64,000 nucleotides of DNA from Candidatus Microthrix subdominans (GCA_016719385.1 JADJZA010000011.1:124001-188000); one strand, 5' to 3'. Shown: positions 1 through 9,468, counted from the stretch's first letter. Numbers and translations: made by a program. The notes: a model not told the origin generated them from the letters alone.

Positions 1-1368
1 ATCGCTCAGCTGCTCCACCTCGGCGGGGCTGGCGGGTGAGGGTACGTGGACCTCCGGTCGCACGGTGGCCAGCTTCAGCTGACCGATGCCCCGCACCTCA
101 CGGGCGAGGCGCAACGGAGACCAGGCGAACCCGGTGGTGCTGCCCGGTTCGGAGGGCAGCTTGGCCGCCTCATCCGCGTCCGTGTCGCCCGTCGCGCCCT
201 CGGCGGCATCGTCCGGCTCGGGTTCGGGGGCCAGGTCGGCGGGTGCCAGCACCGTGCCCGGGTTGGCGAGGGAGGCCAGGCGGTGGGCCAGGTTGACCGC
301 CGGGCCGATCAGATCGCCGTCCTGGTCGATCGCCGGTCCGGAGGCAAACCCGGCACGAAGCGTGGTGAGCGATTCGTCGACGTCGCACAGGTCGATCAGG
401 CGCCAGGCGATGGCGGCGGCACACTCGACGTTGGGGGCGGCAAACATCACCTCGTCGCCGATCATCTTGATGACGCGTCCCCCCAGCGCCGAGACCGTGT
501 CGTAGGCCAGGTCGTCGAAGCGATCCATGGCCGCCGCCAGCTCGGCCTCGTTCAGCTGCTCGGTCAGCTCGGTGAACTCGACCAGGTCGGCGAAGCCGAC
601 CACCGCCGTGTGGGTGTCGGCCTCCTCGGTCCCCACCGCCAGCACGACGCGCTGGGCGGCGGAGGCCAGGTGTCGGCGCCAGACGAGGCCCAGGGTCTGG
701 TCGAGCATCGGCAGGGTGATCTTGACCGCGTCCACCAGCTGGGCCAGGTCCAGGTCGTCGATCATCGACCCTTCGGCGCTCAGGCCGCCCTCGACGGTCA
801 GCGCCTCGATGAAGGCGGCCACGGCGGCCGATGACACCCGGGCCATCGATGAGCCGAGCACCCGGTTGAGCGCCAGCTGTCGTTCCAGGTCGATGGCACC
901 CGCATCGATGGCGGTCTTGATCACCTCGACGATCGCCAGGTCGTCCTCGGAGAACGCCGCCTCGCCAGATGGAAGGTCGGGAAACCCCAGGGACCGTCGC
1001 ATGCGGAGCAGGATCGGGGCCGGGACTTCGGTCTTGGCGGCGAACTGTTCGACGGTCCAACGGGGCGGATGGATGCCCAGCATCGACGTGACCAGCTGGG
1101 CCATCGCTTCGGGATGCTCGGTGGCCGCATCGGCGGCGCGACCGTGCAGCCGGCGGCCGGCCTCGGGCACCGGAACCGGGGGCAGCCTGGGCAGGGCCTC
1201 GCCGGCGGCCGGTGCCACCGGGCCGGGGTCCGCCAAGACGATCCGGGGTTCCGTTCCGCCGGGGCCGATCGCGTCGTCGTCGCTGGTCGAAGGAGTGCTG
1301 ATGGTTCCTATCTTGGACGCTGCGGGGTGGTGCGCGCAGCCGTTTGGGCGAGCGCCACCCGTTTTCAC
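1..1368 (-). CDS. Class III adenylate/guanylate cyclase, Rv1264-like (3' end beyond window)
   Basis: Reads in one frame from the right to the left window edge, so the C-terminus is missing. The N-terminal ~200 residues resemble the regulatory domain of mycobacterial Rv1264-type cyclases (helical, with the segment MRRSLGFPD). A cyclase homology domain follows. Visible catalytic elements are the first metal-binding Asp in GFADLVEFTEL, the substrate-selecting Lys and second metal Asp in IKMIGDE, and the transition-state Asn and Arg in AVNLAHR, so the enzyme should be active. It probably makes cAMP in the cytoplasm. The start is uncertain: the GTG at 1368 is the first usable codon, and the first in-frame ATG is near 1104. 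It diverges from tdk. Confidence 0.85.
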   Translation of the reverse strand, partial: MKTGGARPNGCAHHPAASKIGTISTPSTSDDDAIGPGGTEPRIVLADPGPVAPAAGEALPRLPPVPVPEAGRRLHGRAADAATEHPEAMAQLVTSMLGIHPPRWTVEQFAAKTEVPAPILLRMRRSLGFPDLPSGEAAFSEDDLAIVEVIKTAIDAGAIDLERQLALNRVLGSSMARVSSAAVAAFIEALTVEGGLSAEGSMIDDLDLAQLVDAVKITLPMLDQTLGLVWRRHLASAAQRVVLAVGTEEADTHTAVVGFADLVEFTELTEQLNEAELAAAMDRFDDLAYDTVSALGGRVIKMIGDEVMFAAPNVECAAAIAWRLIDLCDVDESLTTLRAGFASGPAIDQDGDLIGPAVNLAHRLASLANPGTVLAPADLAPEPEPDDAAEGATGDTDADEAAKLPSEPGSTTGFAWSPLRLAREVRGIGQLKLATVRPEVHVPSPASPAEVEQLSD

Positions 1369-1431
1369 GGCCGGGCCGTCCGCACGGTGGTCCTCAATCG
1401 CCGGCCCGATCCCGGCGGTCGAGCACGGAAC

Positions 1432-1437
1432 TACGGT
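1432..1437 (+). promoter_or_regulatory. -10 hexamer TACGGT, leaderless tdk promoter
   Basis: TACGGT lies 6 nt before the GTG start of tdk. This is the same TAnnnT-to-start spacing seen at many genes in the window, and it supports GTG 1444 as both start codon and transcript 5' end. Confidence 0.5.
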
Positions 1438-1443
1438 GCGGGG

Positions 1444-2142
1444 GTGGCCAAGCTCCGCTTCTTCTTCGGCACGATGGGCTCGGGCAAGAGCACCCAGGCG
1501 CTCCAGATCCACCACAACCTTCGGTCCCGCAGGCTGACCGGGGTGCTCGCCACCAAGCTGGACCGGTCCGGTGGGCAGGTGTCATCGCGGCTGGGGGTGG
1601 CCGCCGAGGCGCTGGAGGTGACCGACACGATGAACCTGGTCGAACTTCTGGCCCCCGACGCGCCCGGCCCGGATGCCGCCGCCGCTCGCCGTCAGGCCGC
1701 CGGCCCGGTGACCTATGTGGTCGCCGACGAGGCTCAGTTCTACGCCGAGGCCCAGGTGGAACAGCTTGCCGAACTGGTCGACCTTCACGGCGTGGAGGTC
1801 TATGCCTTTGGATTGTTGACCAGCTTTCAGGGTCGCCTGTTTCCGGCGACGGCGCGGTGGCTGGAGCTGGCCGATGAGCGTTCCGAGCTGCAGGTTGAGG
1901 CCCGGTGCTGGTGCGGGTCGCGGGCCACCCACAATGCCCGGCTCATCGACGGAGCCCAGACCTTCGATGGTGACCTGCTCGTCGTCGGCGACACCCCGCC
2001 ATCGGGGCCCGACCCCCAGACCGCCATGGAGCTCGACGAGCGACGGGTGACCTATGAGCTGTTGTGTCGGGCCCATTGGGCGGCGCGTCAACCAACCCCC
2101 GAGAGCGCCGGCCACACGGCCGCCGAAGGCGAGCAGACATGA
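1444..2142 (+). CDS. tdk: Thymidine kinase (TK1 type)
   Basis: Phosphorylates thymidine to dTMP in pyrimidine salvage, using ATP. The 232-residue product has the P-loop GTMGSGKS at residues 9-16, the Walker B/catalytic DEAQF at 95-99, and the lasso segment AFGLLTSFQG at 121-130 that binds the base. Likely zinc ligands are Cys155 and Cys157 (CxC spacing, not the usual CxxC), Cys208 and His211. The start is GTG 1444, just before the P-loop strand and 6 nt after a -10-like hexamer; the longer upstream reading has no family similarity. Its stop overlaps the start of the methyltransferase by 4 nt (ATGA), so the two genes are co-transcribed. Confidence 0.93.
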   Translation: MAKLRFFFGTMGSGKSTQALQIHHNLRSRRLTGVLATKLDRSGGQVSSRLGVAAEALEVTDTMNLVELLAPDAPGPDAAAARRQAAGPVTYVVADEAQFYAEAQVEQLAELVDLHGVEVYAFGLLTSFQGRLFPATARWLELADERSELQVEARCWCGSRATHNARLIDGAQTFDGDLLVVGDTPPSGPDPQTAMELDERRVTYELLCRAHWAARQPTPESAGHTAAEGEQT

Positions 2143-3098
2143 CCGAACCGCAGGCGTCCACCGAGCACCCGAACCCATGGCGCCCCGGCCCTCCGGACCC
2201 CTGGGATGCCCACGCCGCATGGTGGCAGGACGAGTTCACCGAGGGTGCGGACCCGGAGTACGTCGAGCAGATCCTGCCGCTGATCGCCTCCCGGCTGCCC
2301 GCCGAGGGCCGGGTGCTCGACGTCGGCTGCGGCGAGGGCCAGGTGACCCGCCTGGCGGTGGAGCACGGCCTGTGCGCGGTTGGCCTGGACCCGGCGGGTG
2401 CCCAGATCGACGAGGCGGAACGACGACGCCGGGCTCGAGCCGTGTCGCCGGGCGGCGAAGCCGCTGTATCCCCGGGCGGCGAAGCCGCTGTATCCCCGGG
2501 CGGCGAAGCCGCTGTATCCCCGGGCGGCGAAGCCGCTGTATCCCCGGGCGGCGAAGCCGCTGTATCCCCGGGCGGCGAAGCCGCCTACGCGCGGGGCAGT
2601 CTGCTCGACCTGCCGGTCGGTGACGCCACGGTCGACTTCGTCGTGGCATCGCTGGTCTTCGAACACGTCGGCGACTACCGGCGGGGCCTGGCCGAGGCCG
2701 CCCGGGTGCTCGTGCCGGGGGGCCGGTTCTTGTTGTTGTTAAATCACCCGCTGCTCCAGACCCCCGACTCGGGTTGGATCGACGACCACGTGCTCGACCC
2801 GCCCGAGCAGTACTGGCGCATCGGGCCGTACCTGAGCGAGGTCATCAACGTCGAGGAGGTGCAGCCCGGGATCCACATCACGTTCCACCACCGGCCGCTG
2901 TCGTCGTATCTCAACTCGGCGATTTCCGTTGGGCTCAGCCTGGATCGCATGGACGAGCCGGCGCCGCCGCCCGGGTTTATCGCTCGCGCCCCCGAATACG
3001 CCGAGGTGGTGGAGATCCCCCGCCTGATGGCGCTGCAGTTCACCCGCACGCCGGCACTCCACGCAATCGGGCAACCGCCGCCCGACCAGGCGCAGTAG
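2139..3098 (+). CDS. Class I SAM-dependent methyltransferase with a repeat insertion
   Basis: 319-residue methyltransferase. Motif I VLDVGCGEG is at residues 59-67, an acidic strand-2 end (VGLDPA) follows, and the post-II region reads FEHVGDYRRGL with VLVPGG, the pattern of Methyltransf_11 proteins. The substrate is not predictable. Between strand 2 and the next core element are six exact VSPGGEAA repeats (residues 102-149), encoded by a 24-bp tandem repeat. They should form a Gly/Pro-rich loop outside the Rossmann core. The start ATG overlaps the tdk stop (ATGA). The gene is followed after one base by the -10 and start region of rapZ. Confidence 0.85.
   Translation: MTEPQASTEHPNPWRPGPPDPWDAHAAWWQDEFTEGADPEYVEQILPLIASRLPAEGRVLDVGCGEGQVTRLAVEHGLCAVGLDPAGAQIDEAERRRRARAVSPGGEAAVSPGGEAAVSPGGEAAVSPGGEAAVSPGGEAAVSPGGEAAYARGSLLDLPVGDATVDFVVASLVFEHVGDYRRGLAEAARVLVPGGRFLLLLNHPLLQTPDSGWIDDHVLDPPEQYWRIGPYLSEVINVEEVQPGIHITFHHRPLSSYLNSAISVGLSLDRMDEPAPPPGFIARAPEYAEVVEIPRLMALQFTRTPALHAIGQPPPDQAQ
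2442..2585 (+). repeat. Six 24-bp tandem repeats inside the methyltransferase gene
   Basis: Six head-to-tail 24-bp units, each encoding VSPGGEAA. The first unit differs at GTGTCG versus GTATCC and the last at its final base; the inner units are identical. Each unit holds a short inverted repeat (GCGGC GAA GCCGC), so the array can fold and slip. The period is a multiple of three, so copy-number change keeps the reading frame. Confidence 0.97.
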
Positions 3099-3101
3099 CG
3101 T
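3096..3101 (+). promoter_or_regulatory. -10 hexamer TAGCGT before rapZ
   Basis: TAGCGT includes the stop codon of the methyltransferase and lies 7 nt before GTG 3109. It suggests a leaderless transcript for rapZ in addition to read-through from tdk. Confidence 0.5.
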
Positions 3102-3108
3102 GGCCGCC

Positions 3109-3960
3109 GTGGCACAGTTCGTGGTCGTCGCAGGCATGTCGGGCGCGGGGCGAACCCAGGTCGGGCACATCCTCGAGGACCTGGGCTGGTTCGTGATCGA
3201 CAACCTGCCGCCGTCGCTGGTGCCCAAAGTGGCGGAGCTTGCCCAGGTGCCGGGCAGCGACCTCGACCGCATCGCGCTGGTCGTGGGCCCCACCGCTGAG
3301 AAGGCCCGTCTGCTCGATGCGGTCGCCGGGCTTCGCTCCCACGGCGCCGACGTCCAATTGATGTTTCTCGAAGCCGACACCGAGACGCTGGTCCGTCGCT
3401 ACGAGAGCACCCGGAGGCGACACCCGCAGGGCACCGACGGCGGGCTGCACGAGGCGATCGAGGCCGAGCGGGCCGAGCTGAACCCGGTCAAGGACGCCTC
3501 GGACGCGGTGATCGACACGACCGGGCTGAGCGTGCACGACCTGCGCCGCCGCCTGGGAGACGGCTACGCCCCCGAGCAGGGCGAGCCCAGGGTGCTGGTC
3601 AGCGTGGAGTCCTTCGCCTACCCGAAGGGCGTGCCCAACGACGCCGACCTGGTCGTCGACTGCCGGTTTCTTCCCAACCCCCACTGGAACGAGGAGCTGC
3701 GCGAGCACGACGGCCGGGAGAGTTCCGTGCAGCAGTGGCTCACCGAACAGCCGATCACCGACGTGGCCTACGAGCAGCTTCGTGCCTTCCTGGCCACCGC
3801 CATCCCCGGCTATCTGCATGAGGGCCGGGCCTACCTCAACCTGGCCCTCGGGTGCACCGGCGGCAAGCACCGCTCGGTGGCGATGGCCGAGCGCTTCGCC
3901 GGCTGGTTGCGCAGCGAGGGCTACACCGTCCGGCTCCGCCACCGAGAACTGGACGGTTGA
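3109..3960 (+). CDS. rapZ: RapZ-family nucleotide-binding protein (YvcJ)
   Basis: 283-residue P-loop protein of the RapZ/YvcJ family. GMSGAGRT forms the P-loop near residue 9 and the C-terminal domain has the family signature GCTGGKHRSV. RapZ in Enterobacteria guides RNase E to a small RNA and senses cell-wall precursors. In Gram-positives YvcJ hydrolyses GTP and its role is less clear, so only the family is certain here. GTG 3109 is preferred over GTG 3100 because it sits 7 nt after TAGCGT. The next gene is yvcK, the conserved partner. Confidence 0.92.
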   Translation: MAQFVVVAGMSGAGRTQVGHILEDLGWFVIDNLPPSLVPKVAELAQVPGSDLDRIALVVGPTAEKARLLDAVAGLRSHGADVQLMFLEADTETLVRRYESTRRRHPQGTDGGLHEAIEAERAELNPVKDASDAVIDTTGLSVHDLRRRLGDGYAPEQGEPRVLVSVESFAYPKGVPNDADLVVDCRFLPNPHWNEELREHDGRESSVQQWLTEQPITDVAYEQLRAFLATAIPGYLHEGRAYLNLALGCTGGKHRSVAMAERFAGWLRSEGYTVRLRHRELDG

Positions 3961-4021
3961 TCGTGACCTGGGACCGCGACCTCTGCGGAGCGCCGGTCGC
4001 CACGGGAGCGGGGTAGCTCCA

Positions 4022-4924
4022 ATGGCCTGCAACGTGGTGGCGATCGGTGGAGGGCACGGCCTGTCTGCGACCCTCCGGGCCGTCCGGCGCTACGCGGATG
4101 ACATCTGCGGCGTTGTGACCGTCGGCGATGACGGGGGTTCCACCGGCCGTCTGCGACGGGCGGGCTGGGACGTGGTGCCCGGCGACCTGCGCAAGAGCCT
4201 GGTCGCCCTCGCCCCGCCGGAATCGTTGCTGGCCGCCGGGTTGGAGCACCGCTTCGAGGCCGGCGAGGTGGCGGGCCACACTGCCGGCAACCTGTTGCTC
4301 GGTGCGATGATGCGCGAGTGCGGCGGCGACCTGATCGCTGTGCTCGACGCGTTGGGCGAGGCCCTCGGCACGGTGGGCCGGGTGCTGCCGGCTGCGGTCA
4401 ATCCGGTGACCCTGCTCGGCGAGACCTCGGAGGGCTGGGTGCGGGGCCAGGTCGAGGTGGCCTCGACGACCAACCTGGTGCGGTTGGGCTTCGAACCGGC
4501 GGATCCGATGGTGCCCGGCGACGCGGTCGACGCCATCGTCGCGGCCGACCAGGTGATCCTCGGACCCGGCAGCCTGTACACCTCGGTGTTGGCGGCGGCG
4601 GCCGTGCCCGGCATCCGTCGAGCCGTCGCCCGCTCGACCGCACAGGTCGTCTATGTGGCCAACCTGGCCGCCCAGGAGCCCGAGAGCGAGGGATATGACG
4701 TCTCCGATCACGTTGCCGCGCTCGCCGTGCACGGGCTTACCCCCGACGCCGTGCTCTACGACCCGGACCGCTTGGCCGGCGTCGACGGGGTGAGCACCGC
4801 GGTGGGCGAGCAACTGACCGAGGCCAACCCGTGGGTCCACGATGCCGAGCGCCTGGCCGAGGCCCTCGCCGGGCTGGCCGGCGTCCCGCTTTGGTCCGAA
4901 CGGGAGCAGGCCGCAAACGACTGA
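4022..4924 (+). CDS. yvcK: Gluconeogenesis factor YvcK (CofD-like)
   Basis: 300-residue CofD-fold protein that binds UDP-sugars and links central carbon flux to cell-wall synthesis in Gram-positives. GGGHGL is at residues 9-14, followed by VTVGDDGGSTGRLR, and later NPVTLLGE and LGPGSLYTSV line the nucleotide-sugar site. The start ATG 4022 begins the first beta strand directly; an upstream extension in the same frame overlaps rapZ and looks non-coding. In most actinobacteria whiA follows here, but the next gene is gap after 135 nt in which no whiA reading can be found. Confidence 0.92.
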   Translation: MACNVVAIGGGHGLSATLRAVRRYADDICGVVTVGDDGGSTGRLRRAGWDVVPGDLRKSLVALAPPESLLAAGLEHRFEAGEVAGHTAGNLLLGAMMRECGGDLIAVLDALGEALGTVGRVLPAAVNPVTLLGETSEGWVRGQVEVASTTNLVRLGFEPADPMVPGDAVDAIVAADQVILGPGSLYTSVLAAAAVPGIRRAVARSTAQVVYVANLAAQEPESEGYDVSDHVAALAVHGLTPDAVLYDPDRLAGVDGVSTAVGEQLTEANPWVHDAERLAEALAGLAGVPLWSEREQAAND

Positions 4925-5059
4925 ACTGGCGGCGGCGGCGCTGATCTGGTGCCATAGGCGGGAGGTCGAACCCGTCACCCGACCTTTTCGAGCGGCGAGA
5001 TCGCCGCCCGACCACCTCGGCACGGCGCCGGGGCACACACCTTCGACGAGGGGATACAC

Positions 5060-6067
<1,008 letters not shown>

Positions 6068-6073
6068 GCCGAC

Positions 6074-7240
6074 GTGCTTTTCGGCGTCCCGGTTCTTGAG
6101 GATCTCCCCTCGGTCGACGGCCGTTCCGTCTTGGTGCGCTGCGACTTCAACGTGCCGCTGCGCGACGGTGAGATCGCCGATGACCACCGCATCCGTGCGG
6201 CGTTGCCCACCCTGGAGTGGTTGACGTCGCGCGGGGCCAAGGTGACCGCGGTGACCCACCTGGGACGCCCGAAAGGCACGCCCGACCCGGCCTTCGACGT
6301 GGCGCCGGTGCGCCGCCGCCTGGCCGAGTTGGCGCCCGGGGTGACGCTCGGGGAGAACCTGCGGTTTTCCCCGGGGGAGACCGCCAACGACCCCGACTTC
6401 GTCGACGAGTTGATGGCGGGGCACGACCTGTACGTCAACGACGCGTTCGGGGCGTCGCACCGCGCGCACGCCTCGATCGTCGGGCCCCCCAGCCGGGTGC
6501 CGTCGGCGGCCGGACTGCTGCTCGCCCGCGAGGTGGAGGTGTTGCTCGGCCTGCGCAGCCATCCACGCCGTCCGTTCGTGGCGATCACCGGTGGCGCCAA
6601 GGTGTCGGACAAGCTCGGGGTCATCCGGGCGCTGCTGGGCGTGGCCGATCAGATCCTGATCGGCGGCGGCATGTGTTTCACGTTCTTCGCTGCGCTCGGC
6701 CACTCGGTCGGATCGTCCCTGCTCGAGCCGGACCGCATCGACGATTGCAAGGCCTTGCTCGACGAGTTCGGCGACCGGCTGGTGCTGCCCTCCGACGTGG
6801 TGGCCATGGGCCCCGGGGGCAAGATCGGTGACCCAGAGGCCGGCGGTGAGGTGCGCAACATGGGCCGTTCGGTGCCCGATGGCTGGATGGGCCTCGATAT
6901 CGGTCCCGGCTCGGCCGCCGAGTTTGCCGACCACGTGCTCGAAGCGTCCACCGTGTTGTGGAACGGCCCGATGGGGGTCTTCGAGGACCCCCGCTTCGAG
7001 GCGGGCACCCGTTCGGTCGCCCAAGCGGTGGCCGACTGCCGGGGCTTCACCGTCATCGGCGGGGGCGACTCCGCAGCGGCGATCGCCCAGTTCGGTTTTG
7101 AGGATCAGGTCGATCACATCTCCACCGGCGGCGGCGCCAGCCTGGAACTGATCGAGCGGGGCGACCTGCCCGGCGTCGAAGCCTTGCGGCGGGCACCCAA
7201 CGCCGTCGAGGCAGACGAGTCCGACGAGTTCAACGAGTAG
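6074..7240 (+). CDS. pgk: Phosphoglycerate kinase
   Basis: 388-residue glycolytic enzyme transferring phosphate from 1,3-bisphosphoglycerate to ADP. The N-terminal domain has DFNVPL at residues 24-29 and THLGRPKG, and the hinge and nucleotide domain have ITGGAKVSDK, NGPMGVFE and GGGDSAAA. The GTG start lies 6 nt after the gap stop, so translation is probably coupled to gap. Gene order gap-pgk-tpiA-secG is the standard actinobacterial one. Confidence 0.97.
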   Translation: MLFGVPVLEDLPSVDGRSVLVRCDFNVPLRDGEIADDHRIRAALPTLEWLTSRGAKVTAVTHLGRPKGTPDPAFDVAPVRRRLAELAPGVTLGENLRFSPGETANDPDFVDELMAGHDLYVNDAFGASHRAHASIVGPPSRVPSAAGLLLAREVEVLLGLRSHPRRPFVAITGGAKVSDKLGVIRALLGVADQILIGGGMCFTFFAALGHSVGSSLLEPDRIDDCKALLDEFGDRLVLPSDVVAMGPGGKIGDPEAGGEVRNMGRSVPDGWMGLDIGPGSAAEFADHVLEASTVLWNGPMGVFEDPRFEAGTRSVAQAVADCRGFTVIGGGDSAAAIAQFGFEDQVDHISTGGGASLELIERGDLPGVEALRRAPNAVEADESDEFNE

Positions 7241-7270
7241 CGAACAGCGACTGAGAAAGAAGGACGCACG

Positions 7271-8044
7271 ATGACCGAGCGCACGCCACTGATCAGCGGC
7301 AACTGGAAGATGCACCACAACCACTTCGAGGCCATCCAGGTGACCCAGAAGCTGCACTACCGGTTGGGTGAACACGATTACTCCAAGGTGGGCGTGTCGA
7401 TCCACCCGCCGTTCACCGACATCCGTTCGGTGCAGACGGTGATCGGTGCCGACAGGATGAAGATCCTGCTCGGCGCCCAGAACTGCCACGCCGAGGAGAA
7501 GGGTGCGTTCACCGGCGAGGTGTCGGCTCCGATGCTGGCCAAGCTGGAGGTCAGCCTGGTGATCGTCGGGCACAGCGAGCGCCGTCAGCTCTTCGGCGAG
7601 ACCGACGAGGTGGTCAACGCCAAGGTGAAGGCGGTGCTGGCCGCCGGCATGACCCCGATCCTGTGCTGCGGCGAGACGCTCGAAGAGCGGGAGGCCGGCG
7701 AGGCCGAGACCAAGGTGGCCACCCAGGTGCGCGCCGGTTTGGACGGGGTGGCCGCCGATGCGGTGGCGTCGATGGTGATCGCATACGAGCCGATCTGGGC
7801 GATCGGCACCGGGCGCACCGCCACGTCCGAGGATGCCCAGGCCATGTGCGCCACGGTGCGCTCGGTCGTCGGCGAGACGGCCGGTGCGGCTGCCGCCGAC
7901 GGTGTCCGCATCCAGTACGGCGGGTCGGTGAAGCCAGGCAACATCGCCGAGCTGATGGGCCAAGCCGACATCGACGGCGCCCTCGTCGGCGGGGCCAGCC
8001 TCGACCCCGACGACTTCGCGTCGATCTGCTCCTACCAGGATTGA
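7271..8044 (+). CDS. tpiA: Triose-phosphate isomerase
   Basis: 257 residues, the usual length. Interconverts dihydroxyacetone phosphate and glyceraldehyde 3-phosphate. Active-site residues are visible: Asn11 and Lys13 in NWKM, His101 in GHSERR, and Glu173 in AYEPIWAIGTG, with the phosphate-gripping loop after it. YGGSVKPGN near the C-terminus binds phosphate. A GAAAGAAGGA stretch upstream is a good ribosome-binding site. Third gene of the glycolytic operon. Confidence 0.97.
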   Translation: MTERTPLISGNWKMHHNHFEAIQVTQKLHYRLGEHDYSKVGVSIHPPFTDIRSVQTVIGADRMKILLGAQNCHAEEKGAFTGEVSAPMLAKLEVSLVIVGHSERRQLFGETDEVVNAKVKAVLAAGMTPILCCGETLEEREAGEAETKVATQVRAGLDGVAADAVASMVIAYEPIWAIGTGRTATSEDAQAMCATVRSVVGETAGAAAADGVRIQYGGSVKPGNIAELMGQADIDGALVGGASLDPDDFASICSYQD

Positions 8045-8065
8045 GCACGAGCGAGCCAACGTCGT

Positions 8066-8110
8066 AGTCGGGAGCCCAGAGCGCGCTCTGGCGGTGCTGT
8101 GCGCTCCCGG
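8066..8110. repeat. Hairpin element between tpiA and secG (copy of a small repeat family)
   Basis: Outer arms CGGGAGC and GCTCCCG enclose a perfect 16-nt palindrome (8076-8091). Read on the minus strand it resembles the hairpin at 12181-12233 and the duplicated one at 43820-43930. It could terminate the glycolytic operon, although there is no T tract. Confidence 0.6.
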
Positions 8111-8150
8111 GTTGGCAGCGTGGCGAGTTCGTGTCGGGTCGTCGGGGCGC

Positions 8151-8156
8151 TAGCAT
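8151..8156 (+). promoter_or_regulatory. -10 hexamer TAGCAT upstream of secG
   Basis: TAGCAT lies ~75 nt before the secG ATG, so secG would have its own promoter and a leader of about 70 nt. Confidence 0.4.
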
Positions 8157-8231
8157 CGACGGTCGCGCAGCTCGCTTCAACGTCTTTGTGGCCCATGCCC
8201 GGCCGCATCAAATCGTCCCCTCGGAGTTTCC

Positions 8232-8462
8232 ATGCAAATCCTTGCCACCATCACCCAGGTGCTGTTGTCCCTGGGCCTGATCGTCTTGGTGCTGGTGCAC
8301 TCGGGTAAAGGCGGCGGCCTCTCCGACATGTTCGGTGGGGGCATGGGCTCGGCGGCCGCCGGATCGACGGTGATGGAGAAGAACCTCGACCGCATCACCG
8401 TCGTGCTGGCGGTGGCGTTTACGTTCAACACGCTGATCCTCGCCTTCATCATGAACACCTGA
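8232..8462 (+). CDS. secG: Preprotein translocase subunit SecG
   Basis: 76-residue membrane protein of the SecYEG channel. Two hydrophobic segments (about residues 4-22 and 55-73) flank the conserved loop GKGGGLSDMFGGG. Position after tpiA matches other actinobacteria. The 187-nt gap before it contains a hairpin and a -10 hexamer, so it is likely expressed separately from the glycolytic genes. Confidence 0.95.
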   Translation: MQILATITQVLLSLGLIVLVLVHSGKGGGLSDMFGGGMGSAAAGSTVMEKNLDRITVVLAVAFTFNTLILAFIMNT

Positions 8463-8511
8463 GCGGCAGGCCCCCGGGTAGCGCATGTGCGTCCCCCTCG
8501 GTGGTCTCCCG

Positions 8512-8517
8512 TAGTAT
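8512..8517 (+). promoter_or_regulatory. -10 hexamer TAGTAT, leaderless promoter
   Basis: TAGTAT is followed by 7 nt and then GTG 8525, the start of the small coiled-coil gene. Confidence 0.5.
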
Positions 8518-8524
8518 GGGGGCC

Positions 8525-8824
8525 GTGATGGCAACCCGGATCGAGCGTCGCCTGCGGGCGAACCAGGAGAAACTCCGCCAGTTCCACGAGGATCTGTCGG
8601 TCGTGTCGGAGCAGCTGCAGGCGGTGAACGAGGTGGCCGATGATGCCGAGCTGCGCTCGATCGTGTCGGAGACGCCGCTGGCCGACTCGGAGGCCGACGA
8701 CGCGGTTCGTCAGCGGGACGCGCTCGCACGGGAGCGCGATCATCTCGTCGGACGCATCGCCAAGCTGGAGGGCGAACAGGATCGGCTGCTCGAGGACCTG
8801 ACCGAACGTCAGTACAGGCGTTGA
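8525..8824 (+). CDS. Small coiled-coil protein of unknown function
   Basis: About 99 residues, soluble and highly charged, almost entirely helical with heptad-like spacing (RLRANQEKLRQF early, RDHLVGRIAKLEGEQ late). No catalytic motif is seen and the family is not recognised. The start is GTG 8525 (or the adjacent ATG 8528), 7 nt after TAGTAT. Its stop overlaps the possible TTG start of the response regulator gene by 4 nt, so it is probably co-transcribed with pdtaR and may partner it. Confidence 0.7.
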   Translation: MMATRIERRLRANQEKLRQFHEDLSVVSEQLQAVNEVADDAELRSIVSETPLADSEADDAVRQRDALARERDHLVGRIAKLEGEQDRLLEDLTERQYRR

Positions 8825-8835
8825 CCGGTGACGCG

Positions 8836-9432
8836 GTGAGCGCCCGGATCCTGATCGCCGAGGATGAGGTCATCATCCGGATGGATCTGGCCGAGATGCT
8901 GGTGGCCGAGGGCTACGACGTGATCGAGCAGGTGGGACGCGGCGACCTGGCGGTCGAACGCACCCGGGAGCTGGCGCCCGACCTGTGCATACTCGACGTC
9001 AAGATGCCTGGACTCGACGGCCTGGCCGCAGCCCGCATCGTGGTCGAGGAGGATCTGGCGGCCGTCGTGATCCTCACCTCGTTCTCGCAGCGGGAGCTGA
9101 TCGGCGAGGCGGTCGACGTCGGCGTGGGGGCCTACGTCGTCAAGCCGTTCCAGGCCAGCGACCTGGTGCCGGCGATCGAGGTGGCGCTGGCCGGGCGGGC
9201 CCAGCTGCAGGCGCTGGCGGGCCGTGCCGATGAGGCCGAACAGCGACTTGAGCAACGCAAGGTGATCGATCGGGCCAAGGGGACCCTGATGGACGCCTAC
9301 GGCATGGGCGAGCATGAGGCGTTCCGCTTCCTGCAGACGACGGCGATGTCGGCCCGTTCGACGATGGCCGAGGTGGCCACCCGCATCGTCGATGGAACGC
9401 TGCGCCCGAACGCCGACGCGAGCACCGACTGA
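8836..9432 (+). CDS. pdtaR: ANTAR response regulator (PdtaR-like)
   Basis: 198 residues. The receiver domain has the acidic pair Asp10-Glu11, phospho-acceptor Asp54 (CILDVKMPG), Thr81 and Lys103 (VVKPF). The C-terminal ANTAR domain (about 135-190) has AKGTLMDAYGMGEHEAF and binds paired RNA hairpins to prevent termination once phosphorylated. In mycobacteria pdtaR (Rv1626) lies just upstream of polA and rpsA, the same order as here. No histidine kinase is in the window. GTG 8836 is chosen because it precedes the first beta strand; an in-frame TTG at 8821 is possible. Confidence 0.9.
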   Translation: MSARILIAEDEVIIRMDLAEMLVAEGYDVIEQVGRGDLAVERTRELAPDLCILDVKMPGLDGLAAARIVVEEDLAAVVILTSFSQRELIGEAVDVGVGAYVVKPFQASDLVPAIEVALAGRAQLQALAGRADEAEQRLEQRKVIDRAKGTLMDAYGMGEHEAFRFLQTTAMSARSTMAEVATRIVDGTLRPNADASTD

Positions 9433-9455
9433 GCGAACGGCTTCGGGCGTTCCAA

Positions 9456-9461
9456 TAGGGT
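9456..9461 (+). promoter_or_regulatory. -10 hexamer TAGGGT, leaderless polA promoter
   Basis: TAGGGT, 7 nt, then the polA ATG at 9469. Confidence 0.55.
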
Positions 9462-9468
9462 TGCGGGA

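Noticed and set aside
2442..2585. 24-bp array as a CRISPR
   Set aside because: No spacers: the units abut directly and encode protein in frame.
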